Below, piece after piece: positions 40,084-48,210 of a stretch of DNA of 53,807 nucleotides. A program made the translations under genes and the position numbers. Positions within the stretch are counted from its first letter, which is position 1; each line of letters starts with the position of its first letter. This DNA comes from an uncultured Rhodopila sp. (GTDB taxonomy: Bacteria > Pseudomonadota > Alphaproteobacteria > Acetobacterales > Acetobacteraceae): assembly GCA_903932145.1 (NCBI GenBank), contig CAIZFE010000033.1, positions 1-53,807 of the forward strand, written 5' to 3'. The notes below the pieces were generated by a model that did not search any database, was not told the DNA's origin, and was given only the letters and a program-made list of their open reading frames with translations.

Positions 40084-41604
40084 CTAAGACGAATAGTATG
40101 AGGAGTAGGCACCAAACGTGTAGCGAGACGAAATCTGCTGCTTGTTCAGAACCATGGTGATGGTCGGACACGCCTGGATAAGGTCGAGCGACGCCTCGAT
40201 CTCATCGCGCTGGGTAATATCCGCTTCCACCACAAACAGAATTTGGCCGACGACCTGCGCCAGGACCGCCGGATCGGAGGTGGACAGACACGGCGGAGCA
40301 TCCAGGATGAGCAGGCGGTCCGCATAACGGCGGCCCAGGCTTTGAATCAGCCGCGTCATTTCCTTGGTCGAAAACAGCTCCGCGCTGCGCTCCCGCTCGC
40401 GTCCGACCGGCAGGATCGAAAGCCGCTCAATGGGCGTTTTGACAATCAAAGGGGCCGGATCGAGCTTGGGGTTGGCCGCGAGATCCAACAGCCCGCGCGC
40501 CTGGGCCAGTCCGAGGCTGTAGCAAATCGAATCGCGCTTGGAGTCGGCATCCACCAGAAGCACATGGTGGTCTCCCTGGCGAGCGATACTGCCCGCAAGG
40601 TTGGTGGCCATGAAGCTCTTGCCTTCCCCTGGCCTGGAACTGGTGACCAGTAACAGGTTGGAAAAGCCCGGCTCTGCTCCGGGACCAAAGGCGGAGCGCA
40701 GGATCTGGCGTTGCACCAGGCGGAATTCTTCCGATATGCGGGTACGAGTACGCGACCAATCGACCATACCGGCACGTTCCAGCGATATCGCATCGACCGA
40801 CACTGGTCCTTGCAGCATGCCCGCGGCCGGGTCGGCCAACACACCCCGGTTCGGCAGCGATGGGGCAGACTGCGTAAATCCCGCGGAGCGGTCGAAAGAT
40901 CCGGCCTGTCCTTGTATCTCGGGAAGACCGGGTGCCGGCATTCGGGACGCCCCCGACGATATCCCGGCGCCGGCTGATGACGAGAAGCTCGCGGCGGATG
41001 TTGTTCCCGGAGAGACCAGGGCGCCCACCATGGGTGCGGACGGCGGCATGAGCGGCCTGGCCGCTGGCGATGGCGACACCGGCCGATACTCGGACGGCGG
41101 AATGGGAGGCGGCATCGTGGTTGAGAGCGGCGCAGCCGCTGGCGGGGGGGCAAACAGGGCTGACCGGCGAGCCGAAGCCGCCGGCCGTAATGGGGGAGCG
41201 ACGGCCGCGGGAACCGGTGGAGCCGCCGGGAGCACTGACGTCACCACCGGAACGTCCAACACCGCGGCAGGTGTTTCAGGCTTGGACCTCGGAACAACAG
41301 CCTCCGAGGCAGCGCCGCGCGTGCCGGCGACAGCATTGACCGGTGCGGTCTGCCCGACGGATTTCGCGGCCGGCGTTGAAAGGACGGGTGCTGAGTGCGC
41401 TGGCGCTTGCGGGTCCGGTGACGGAACGGCCGGCGAAGGAATGCCGCCTGCCTGCACGCTTTGGCCGCCCTCGACCGCGTCGCCCGAGGCTGCGTCGCCC
41501 GAGGCTGCGCCGAGCAATTGTGCCGTAGATGCGTCCAGCGCGCCCGATCGCAACAAACGATCCGTTACCCGTTCGACCAGATGGGCGGCCTTAGGTGTCA
41601 GCAT
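40084..41604 (-). CDS. XrtA-associated tyrosine autokinase with a long Pro/Ala linker
   Basis: A bacterial tyrosine kinase that sets polymer length. The catalytic part (about residues 285-506) has Walker A T-S-S-R-P-G-E-G-K-S, Walker A' V-L-L-V-D-A-D, and Walker B L-L-I-L-D-A-P-P. A C-terminal tyrosine cluster (R-Y-T-F-G-A-Y-S-S-Y-Y-S-S) is the autophosphorylation site. Residues about 35-265 are an unusual Pro/Ala/Ser-rich low-complexity stretch, so the protein is roughly 200 residues longer than the common 300-residue TIGR03018 form. The N-terminal 30 residues are helical. It acts with the chain-length protein encoded upstream, 129 bases away. Confidence 0.92.
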   Translation of the reverse strand: MLTPKAAHLVERVTDRLLRSGALDASTAQLLGAASGDAASGDAVEGGQSVQAGGIPSPAVPSPDPQAPAHSAPVLSTPAAKSVGQTAPVNAVAGTRGAASEAVVPRSKPETPAAVLDVPVVTSVLPAAPPVPAAVAPPLRPAASARRSALFAPPPAAAPLSTTMPPPIPPSEYRPVSPSPAARPLMPPSAPMVGALVSPGTTSAASFSSSAGAGISSGASRMPAPGLPEIQGQAGSFDRSAGFTQSAPSLPNRGVLADPAAGMLQGPVSVDAISLERAGMVDWSRTRTRISEEFRLVQRQILRSAFGPGAEPGFSNLLLVTSSRPGEGKSFMATNLAGSIARQGDHHVLLVDADSKRDSICYSLGLAQARGLLDLAANPKLDPAPLIVKTPIERLSILPVGRERERSAELFSTKEMTRLIQSLGRRYADRLLILDAPPCLSTSDPAVLAQVVGQILFVVEADITQRDEIEASLDLIQACPTITMVLNKQQISSRYTFGAYSSYYSS

Positions 41605-41733
41605 GACCTATCGATCCCCCCGAGCGCCAAATTCGAATGATCCCGCACCGGCGACTGGTTCCGGTCTGGTACGATCCAGACCGGGGGCGTTGCGTGGATG
41701 AAAAATGCATCGCCGATAAAATGACACAGCAGA

Positions 41734-43308
41734 TCAGCGCGCGGAACGAAGGATGTAGATCACAAGGCCGCCGTAAATAGCGACCAGAACCGACACCGCC
41801 GCACAAAAGCGCAGCGCCATCATCAAACGCTGACGCAACGGTATCAGACCCAGGACCGAAATGCCGCCCAACACGGGCAGGCCCAGTTTACGCAGGTCAT
41901 CAACCGTGGAGAACGAACGGTCAAGCTGGCCAAACAACACTGTCACACCGAGACCTCCACCCAGGCCGGCGATCAGTACGCCGGTGACCAACAACATACG
42001 ATTGGGGGTCACCGGCAGCCGCGGGATTTCCGGTGGATCGATCACTTGCAGCTTGACCTTGTCGGCCTGCGTATCGGCCGCCTGTGCGATGTTGGCGGAT
42101 TGCAGCCGCCCAAGCAGTTCATCGTAATTACGCCGCAGCACGTTATAGTCGCGATCCATATTTTGATATTCGGCAATCAGACCGGGCTGCTCCCGCTGGA
42201 CTTTTTCGAGCCGGTCGCGATACCGCACTGCGTCGTCGCGCTGCCGTTGCAGGGTAATGATCGCGGTATCGGCTTCGATCAATTTCACCTTCAACTGATC
42301 ATAGACCTGATTTGGCACCGAACGTTTGATCGTGTTGGCCGCGGCAGCCTCGCGCCCGGCGGCGTCTTTCGCGGCGGTTTCGGCGGCCGAGGGGCCTTCC
42401 TTCGGCGCGTTTTTGAACGATTCGATTAACTTCCGCTGGGCGATCACATCCGGATGCGCCTCGGTGTCCTTCAACAGCAACAAACGAAGCTGGTCTTCCG
42501 CTTCCTGTATTTTGGATTTCGCGACCGGCCCGGACAGCGGCGACAATCCGGTCAGGCCACCGGACTCAACCACCAGCATCGGCGGTGTGTTTTCCACCTC
42601 CTGCTTCAAGGCGTCGCGTGAAATCAGCAAGTCTTGCAACCTGCCTTCAAGGGCCGCGGCCGCGCTGCGAGCCCCCTCCAATGCCGGCACGTTCGGATTG
42701 TTATCCGCCGGCAGGATTTCGATATACCTGGCCCGGAAATCCGCGCGCCGCTTTTCCGCCGCTCGTAACTGCTGCTCATAGGACTGGATTTGCCGCTCCA
42801 AAAAGCGGCGCGCATTCTCCATATCGGAGCGGGATCCGCCGGTCGCGCTCTCCACGAAAATGGTCAGCAACGTCTGCACGACGTCATGCGCCAGCTTCGG
42901 ACTTTTGTCGCGGTAGGTAATGGTGAACAGGTTCTTGGTTTGTGGATTAACCTTGATGTCCATGGCGAGGCGGGTGAGGAGCCGCTCGCGGTCCGAAGGG
43001 CTGTTCAAACTGAGATCGAGGTCGGTTTTCGAGACCAATTTTTCCATATTCGGGCGGCTGAGCAAGGTGCGCTGCAGAATCTCGAGTTGAGTCGTTGGCG
43101 CCGAATCGGCGGCAAGGCCACGCAGCAAGGGAGTCAGCACCGCGTCCGCATCGACGAACAAACGAGCGGTGGATTCGTATTGATTTTTGATAGTGTAGAT
43201 ACCGGCCCAGCCGAGGCCGCAGATCAGCCAAGCAACGATCATCCCCATCCAGCGACGGCGCCAGGCCGCACGCAGGTACTGCGACAGGAGAAGGCGAATG
43301 GAGTCCAC
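41734..43308 (-). CDS. Exopolysaccharide chain-length determinant (Wzz/EpsF-like)
   Basis: A 524-residue inner-membrane polysaccharide co-polymerase. Two membrane segments frame a periplasmic coiled coil: M-I-V-A-W-L-I-C-G-L-G-W-A-G-I-Y near residue 25, and V-S-V-L-V-A-I-Y-G-G-L-V-I-Y-I-L at the C-terminus, with another hydrophobic stretch at L-L-V-T-G-V-L-I-A-G-L-G. The coil (Q-S-Y-E-Q-Q-L-R-A-A-E-K-R) and the P-x2-P-x4-P motif region R-L-P-V-T-P-N-R are typical. TIGR03017-like members pair with a separate tyrosine kinase, here encoded downstream. The EPS export gene follows upstream by 12 bases. Confidence 0.93.
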   Translation of the reverse strand: MDSIRLLLSQYLRAAWRRRWMGMIVAWLICGLGWAGIYTIKNQYESTARLFVDADAVLTPLLRGLAADSAPTTQLEILQRTLLSRPNMEKLVSKTDLDLSLNSPSDRERLLTRLAMDIKVNPQTKNLFTITYRDKSPKLAHDVVQTLLTIFVESATGGSRSDMENARRFLERQIQSYEQQLRAAEKRRADFRARYIEILPADNNPNVPALEGARSAAAALEGRLQDLLISRDALKQEVENTPPMLVVESGGLTGLSPLSGPVAKSKIQEAEDQLRLLLLKDTEAHPDVIAQRKLIESFKNAPKEGPSAAETAAKDAAGREAAAANTIKRSVPNQVYDQLKVKLIEADTAIITLQRQRDDAVRYRDRLEKVQREQPGLIAEYQNMDRDYNVLRRNYDELLGRLQSANIAQAADTQADKVKLQVIDPPEIPRLPVTPNRMLLVTGVLIAGLGGGLGVTVLFGQLDRSFSTVDDLRKLGLPVLGGISVLGLIPLRQRLMMALRFCAAVSVLVAIYGGLVIYILRSAR

Positions 43309-43320
43309 GCCCGGTTGCCC

Positions 43321-43971
43321 CTAGAACCAGGATTGCGGGACGATCAGCGTGTCGCCCGGGTTCATCTCAACATTTTGTGTAATATCGCCATCCTTGATGA
43401 GGTCGCTCAGCCGGACCTTGATGATCTGCTGCTTTCCATCCGGATCGATACGTATGATTTTGGCTCGGTTGCCGGAGGCATATTTCGTCAGGCCCTTGGT
43501 CGCGATCATCACGTCCAATAGTGTCATATGGTCGCGAAACGGGATCGCGATCGGATCGGTCGCTTCGCCGATCACCTTCACCTGCCGGTCCGAGGGTCCG
43601 ATGAAACTGCGAACGATTACCGTGACGTTCGGTTCCTGGACGAATTTTGCCAGCCGCTCCTCGATCTCCCTTGCCAATTGGGTCGGCGTTTTGCCCGCAG
43701 CCGCGATGTCCTCGATCAGCGGCGTGGAAATCCGCCCATCAGGGCGCACCGCGACGCCGCCTTCGCTGAGGTCCGGATTGCGATAGACGAAAATACTCAG
43801 ATTGTCGCCGGAGCCGATGATGTAGTCGTCGGCTGCTTTGGTTGCGTTTTTTGCCACCACAGGCGGTTCGGCCTGAGACTTGAAAAGTTGCGTGTCGCAA
43901 CCGCACAATGCCAGCAACAGGGTCATCCCGAGAAGGGGTGCGACAAGCTGACGACCCGAAACCATCCGCAT
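43321..43971 (-). CDS. Polysaccharide export lipoprotein (Wza/GumB-like)
   Basis: A 216-residue outer-membrane export protein from ATG 43971; ATG 43965 is also possible. A short signal with a lipobox (L-L-L-A-L-C-G-C) makes Cys the lipidated N-terminus. The poly_export domain begins D-D-Y-I-I-G-S-G-D-N-L-S-I-F-V-Y-R-N-P-D-L-S, followed by R-P-D-G-R-I-S-T-P-L-I-E-D, then a SLBB part (V-K-V-I-G-E-A-T-D-P) and N-P-G-D-T-L-I-V-P-Q. It forms the outer-membrane exit channel. It is the first gene of the minus-strand EPS operon, so the promoter should lie between here and the tRNA. Confidence 0.93.
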   Translation of the reverse strand: MRMVSGRQLVAPLLGMTLLLALCGCDTQLFKSQAEPPVVAKNATKAADDYIIGSGDNLSIFVYRNPDLSEGGVAVRPDGRISTPLIEDIAAAGKTPTQLAREIEERLAKFVQEPNVTVIVRSFIGPSDRQVKVIGEATDPIAIPFRDHMTLLDVMIATKGLTKYASGNRAKIIRIDPDGKQQIIKVRLSDLIKDGDITQNVEMNPGDTLIVPQSWF

Positions 43972-44130
43972 GTCTGCCACGCGATCAGAGCGGCAAGCTG
44001 ACCACGGATAATCCGGCCGGGTCGGGTGGGGCCAATCGTCGATCACTGTAACCTCTGGAAAGGCCGAGCGCCGCCATCTTGATGACGGACACGCCGGACA
44101 GGCATGAATCTAGGTCCGCACGGGGTTGGG

Positions 44131-44204
44131 TGGTAGGCGCGGAAGGAATCGAACCCCCTCATCTGCCATGTTCAGGCAGCGCTCTGCCAATGAGCTACAC
44201 GCCT
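44131..44204 (-). tRNA. tRNA-Val-like gene with an unusual anticodon loop
   Basis: The minus strand folds as a complete tRNA of 74 bases with encoded CCA: acceptor AGGCGTG/CGCGCCT, D stem GCTC/GAGC, anticodon stem CTGCC/GGCAG, T stem GGGGG with TTCGATT loop. The acceptor and T-arm strongly resemble alphaproteobacterial tRNA-Val(GAC). The seven-base anticodon loop reads TGAACAT instead of the expected TTGACAT: universally conserved T33 is G, and the anticodon reads AAC. It may be a tRNA-Val pseudogene, or a sequencing or assembly variant. Identity and activity are therefore uncertain. Confidence 0.7.
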
Positions 44205-44723
44205 TCCGTATCGCCGTTGCCCCCCGAGACGGACAGCGGCGGCATGAAGTTTCGTAACAGACGACCTCTCATGTCCGTGAGTGTTCTATAACACTCCAAG
44301 GATGACTGTTCAACGAGCGTATTAGGTTAACCGGCACCGCGTGAAATCGGACCTCAGATCGCCACTTCAAGTTACAAAATATCACGGCGCTCGCCTAAAT
44401 ACAATGAATCGATATCCATTAGCACGAAAATCGACGGGTCGGTACAAAAATACCCCCCAAAATAAGCAATGAGTCGAAAAAAATAATTAACCTAAAAACA
44501 TTCCCTGATCCGCCCTCTGTAATCCGAGACGGTCGCTCGGGTCATTGTCCCGCCGAGTACATCAAACCTTGGTCCCTGATTCGCGGGCGACACCATATCC
44601 GATCAACATCATATATAACGTACCCGCGGCCGATCTGAACACGCACCTGCATCGTTCCGATGAATTTCGCTGGACTGCCTCATCGGGACGGTGCAATGCC
44701 CAAAGTATGGGGCACGCACGATC
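44205..44723. other. AT-rich intergenic region between the divergent EPS operons
   Basis: From 44310 to 44520 the sequence is markedly more AT-rich than anything around it, with runs such as GAAAAAAATAATTAA. No gene is supported. I searched for the sigma-54 GG-N10-GC pattern expected if PrsR controls the locus, and found no convincing TGGCAC-N5-TTGC. This is the only place in the locus with room for shared control of the prsK operon. Confidence 0.5.
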
Positions 44724-46778
44724 ATGATCCCGGACATACCCGTCATCGTCCTCCTTCATGAGGCCTGCGCCGTCGCTTATGCGGTGCTCGCAACAGTGAT
44801 CCTGCTACGCCGGCCGCTCAGCCGCACCGACGCATGGCTGGCCCTGGCCTGCGCGATGACGGCCTCCTGGACCGCGATTTTTGCCCTCGCCTGGCGAGCC
44901 CCGCTGCTTCCCTTAGCCGAATGGCTGGAGGTGGGACGATCCGCCTGCTGGTATGGTTTCATCTTGCACCTCTACCGGCGGTCGGTCGGATCGGACGAGC
45001 AGATCGCCAAAGCTTTTAAGACCATGGGGCTGCTGGCGATCATCGTAGTGTGCGGAACACTATTGTTGCAATGGTTGTCCGGTCCGGGCTCCGTCAGTCT
45101 CCAATCTCTGGGCACCACCATTCGGCTGGGCTTCGCGATTTGCAACGTGCTGCTACTGGAGAACCTGTATTTCAACACGCCTGTCGAGTCGCGCTGGAAC
45201 ATCAACCTGCTCTGCGTCGCCCTCGGCGGGATTTTTCTGTACGACCTGTTGCTGTATGCGGATGGCGTGCTGTTCCACCGGTTATCCTTCGCCCTGATGG
45301 AAGCGCGTGCGCCTGTCACAATTATCGCCGCCCCGCTGATCGCGTTGGCTGTGGTCCGCAACCGCCGCTGGGCCGTTGACCTTCGCGTGTCCCGCGATGT
45401 GGTCTTCCACACGTTCACCCTGATCGGCAGCGGGATTTTTCTCCTGGCGGTCTCGCTGATCGGGGAAGTGTTTCGCCGCGGCGGCTCCGAATGGGGACAG
45501 GTTGCTGAAACGTCGATGATCTTCGGTGGCATCGTCGTGATCGCGGTGATCGTCACCTCGGGGTCCGCACGGTCGCGTATCAAGGCCATGGTCGTGCAGA
45601 ACTTCTTCAGTACGCGCTACGATTACCGCCGGGAATGGATGCGCTGCATCGATGCGCTCACCGCGCCCGAGGCGTTCGTCGCGCTCCACAAACGGGCCAT
45701 TCGCGCCGCCGCCGAAATCGTGGACAGTCCCGCCGGTGCGCTGTTCGTTCGGCCGCCGCGCGATGTCGCGTTCCAATGGGCCGGCTCCTGGAATATGCCG
45801 GCAGTCTCCGAACCGATCCCCCCGGGGCACCCACTGATCGGTCTGTTCGGCGACGGCGATTGGATCGTGCAATTCGACGATCATCCGAGGGCCAGCAGTT
45901 GGATTCCCGATCTGCCACGATCGTGGCTGGCGTTGCCGCTCAATCACTTTGGAAACCTGATCGGTTTCGTCGTGCTGGCGCGTTCACGCGCACAATTCCA
46001 ACTGGACCGGGAAGCGTACGACCTGCTACGAGTGGTTGGTCGCGAAATCGCGAGCCGTGTGGCGGAGCAGAGGGCGGTGCAGGTGCTGGCGCAGACCCGG
46101 GAACTCCGCGAATACAGCCAGCGATTCGCGTTCGTCATCCACGACATCAAGAACGTGTCCGGCCAGCTCTCCATGCTTTTGACCAATGCCGAACTGTACG
46201 CGGACAATCCCGAATTCCAGCGCGACATGCTCCTGACGGTGCGTGCGTCCGTCGGTAAGATCACCCGCCTGCTGTCTCGCCTGCAAGCCGAACGCCAGGA
46301 ACGCGACCACGCCTTGATCGCCCCGGTGGAACGCTTGCGCGATCTGGCCGCCGCCTGCCAAAGCAGCCGCCAGCGTGCCATTGAAGTGATCGATAGCGGC
46401 GGCGGTGTAGGCGCCGCGATAACGCCGGACGCATTCGATGCGGTTGTTGGTCACCTATTGAATAATGCCGCCGAAGCATCAAATGGAGACGATCCGGTTC
46501 GCGTCGAACTGCGAACCGAGCCACATGGGGTCGTTATCGATATTGCAGATCGCGGACCGGGCATGAGTCCCGAGTTCGTCCGCGACGAATTGTTTCGGCC
46601 GTTACGGAGTTCTAAGGGTGATGGTCACGGCATCGGAGCGTTCCAGGCTCGGGAATTGCTGCGCGATGCCGGCGGGGACCTGCTCGTGCTGAGCCGGGAA
46701 AACGCTGGCACAACGATGCGGATCATTCTGCCGTTGGTGCGCCCGGGCTTTGCCGAACCAGCATCGGCCGAGGCATGA
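44724..46778 (+). CDS. prsK: PrsK: XrtA-associated sensor histidine kinase
   Basis: A 684-residue membrane histidine kinase. The N-terminal 290 residues have seven to eight membrane segments (V-I-V-L-L-H-E-A-C-A-V-A-Y-A-V-L as the first). A GAF-like domain follows at about 310-455, then the phosphoacceptor in F-V-I-H-D-I-K-N-V (His473), and a HATPase domain with N-N-A-A-E-A-S, D-R-G-P-G-M-S, and G-H-G-I-G-A. This matches TIGR02916 (PEP_his_kin, PrsK). ATG 44724 is chosen; upstream in-frame residues look non-coding. Its stop overlaps the start of prsR by four bases. The stimulus is unknown. Confidence 0.93.
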   Translation: MIPDIPVIVLLHEACAVAYAVLATVILLRRPLSRTDAWLALACAMTASWTAIFALAWRAPLLPLAEWLEVGRSACWYGFILHLYRRSVGSDEQIAKAFKTMGLLAIIVVCGTLLLQWLSGPGSVSLQSLGTTIRLGFAICNVLLLENLYFNTPVESRWNINLLCVALGGIFLYDLLLYADGVLFHRLSFALMEARAPVTIIAAPLIALAVVRNRRWAVDLRVSRDVVFHTFTLIGSGIFLLAVSLIGEVFRRGGSEWGQVAETSMIFGGIVVIAVIVTSGSARSRIKAMVVQNFFSTRYDYRREWMRCIDALTAPEAFVALHKRAIRAAAEIVDSPAGALFVRPPRDVAFQWAGSWNMPAVSEPIPPGHPLIGLFGDGDWIVQFDDHPRASSWIPDLPRSWLALPLNHFGNLIGFVVLARSRAQFQLDREAYDLLRVVGREIASRVAEQRAVQVLAQTRELREYSQRFAFVIHDIKNVSGQLSMLLTNAELYADNPEFQRDMLLTVRASVGKITRLLSRLQAERQERDHALIAPVERLRDLAAACQSSRQRAIEVIDSGGGVGAAITPDAFDAVVGHLLNNAAEASNGDDPVRVELRTEPHGVVIDIADRGPGMSPEFVRDELFRPLRSSKGDGHGIGAFQARELLRDAGGDLLVLSRENAGTTMRIILPLVRPGFAEPASAEA

Positions 46779-48208
46779 GCGAAGCAGCGAAACCGAAACT
46801 GCTCATTGTCGAGGACGACGAGGGACTCTGCTCGCAGTACCGCTGGGCGTTTCCGGCCTGCGAGGTGCTGCTGGCCCACGCGAGGCCGCAGGCTGTGGCC
46901 CTGGCAAAACGGGATAATCCTCCGGTTGCCATCATGGACCTTGGCCTGCCGCCCGACCCGGATGGGGTCAGCGAGGGTTTCGCGACCCTGTCGGACGTGC
47001 TGCGTATTGCTCCGCAGACCAAGGTGATTATCGTCACCGGCAACGGTGAGCGAAAGAACGCACTCCGCGCCATCGCCCTCGGTGCCTACGATTTCTGTGA
47101 GAAACCGGTCGAGATTGAAGTCCTGCGCACAATCATCGCGCGCGGCCTGAACCTGCACCGGTTGGAAGATGAGAATCGCCGCCTCGCCGCGGCGCCCGGG
47201 CGATCCCCGATCGAGCGGATCGTTACCGCCAGCCCGGCTATGTTGAAAGCCTGTCGCGATATCGAAAAAATCGCCACCACCAACGTCCCCGTGCTGCTGT
47301 TAGGCGAAAGTGGCACCGGCAAGGAAGCCATGGCGAGGGCGGTGCATGATCTGGGACCCCGCGCCAAGCAACCGTTCGTTGCGATCAACTGTGGCGCCAT
47401 CCCCGAAAACCTGCTGGAAAGCGAGTTGTTCGGGCACGAGCGCGGCGCCTTCACCGGTGCCGTGAAGCAAACGATCGGCAAAATCGAAAACGCCAACAAG
47501 GGTACGCTGTTCCTTGACGAAGTGGGTGACCTGCCGCATCCATTACAAGTCAAACTGTTACGATTTCTGCAGGACCAGATCGTCGAACGGATCGGCGGAC
47601 GGCAACAGATTCAGGTCGATGTCCGCATCGTCTCCGCCACCAACGCCAATTTGGACGACAAGATCGCCCAAGGCGCTTTCCGCGGCGACCTTTTCTATCG
47701 CATGAACGCCTTCACCATTCGTATTCCACCCTTGAGAGAGCGCGGCACCGATATCGTGCTGTTGGCGAATTTCTTCCTGAACCGGTTCAACCAGGAATTT
47801 GGCCGCGGCATCCGAGGCTTTACCGAACATGCCTTGCACGCGATGAACGGTCATGACTGGCCCGGAAACGTCCGGGAAATGGAAAACCGCATCAAACGAG
47901 CTGTCGTGATGGCCGACCGGCGCACTCTCGACGTCGCCGACCTGGAATTGGCGGCGATCGTGGAAGAGCTGCCTGACCTCGACCTGCGGGCCGCCAGATT
48001 GCGGGCAGAGCGCGATGTTCTTCAGGAGGCACTGATTCGCGGGAACAATAATCACACCGTCGCCGCCCGCCTCCTGGGCGTCAGCCGTCCAACGTTGTAT
48101 GCGCTGATGGACGCTCACGGCTACGGGACTGAAACATTGAAATCCGCCGAAGCCCTCGGCAACGCGGGGGTCACCTCCGCCATTGAAACCACGCTGCAGA
48201 ACGACTGA
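46775..48208 (+). CDS. prsR: PrsR: sigma-54-dependent response regulator of the XrtA locus
   Basis: A 477-residue NtrC-family activator. The receiver domain has E-D-D-E near residue 13 and the phosphorylated Asp55 in V-A-I-M-D-L-G-L-P-P. The AAA+ domain carries Walker A L-G-E-S-G-T-G-K-E, the sigma-54-contact loop G-A-F-T-G-A, and Walker B G-T-L-F-L-D-E-V-G-D. A Fis-type helix-turn-helix ends the protein (N-N-H-T-V-A-A-R-L-L-G-V-S-R-P-T-L-Y). This is the TIGR02915 layout (PEP_resp_reg). PrsR with PrsK is known in other bacteria to switch on PEP-CTERM genes through sigma-54. ATG 46775 overlaps the prsK stop. Confidence 0.95.
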   Translation: MSEAAKPKLLIVEDDEGLCSQYRWAFPACEVLLAHARPQAVALAKRDNPPVAIMDLGLPPDPDGVSEGFATLSDVLRIAPQTKVIIVTGNGERKNALRAIALGAYDFCEKPVEIEVLRTIIARGLNLHRLEDENRRLAAAPGRSPIERIVTASPAMLKACRDIEKIATTNVPVLLLGESGTGKEAMARAVHDLGPRAKQPFVAINCGAIPENLLESELFGHERGAFTGAVKQTIGKIENANKGTLFLDEVGDLPHPLQVKLLRFLQDQIVERIGGRQQIQVDVRIVSATNANLDDKIAQGAFRGDLFYRMNAFTIRIPPLRERGTDIVLLANFFLNRFNQEFGRGIRGFTEHALHAMNGHDWPGNVREMENRIKRAVVMADRRTLDVADLELAAIVEELPDLDLRAARLRAERDVLQEALIRGNNNHTVAARLLGVSRPTLYALMDAHGYGTETLKSAEALGNAGVTSAIETTLQND

Positions 48209-48210
48209 GG

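Noticed and set aside
43972..44130. Sigma-54 promoter upstream of the export gene
   Set aside because: Candidate GG and GC elements had the wrong spacing.
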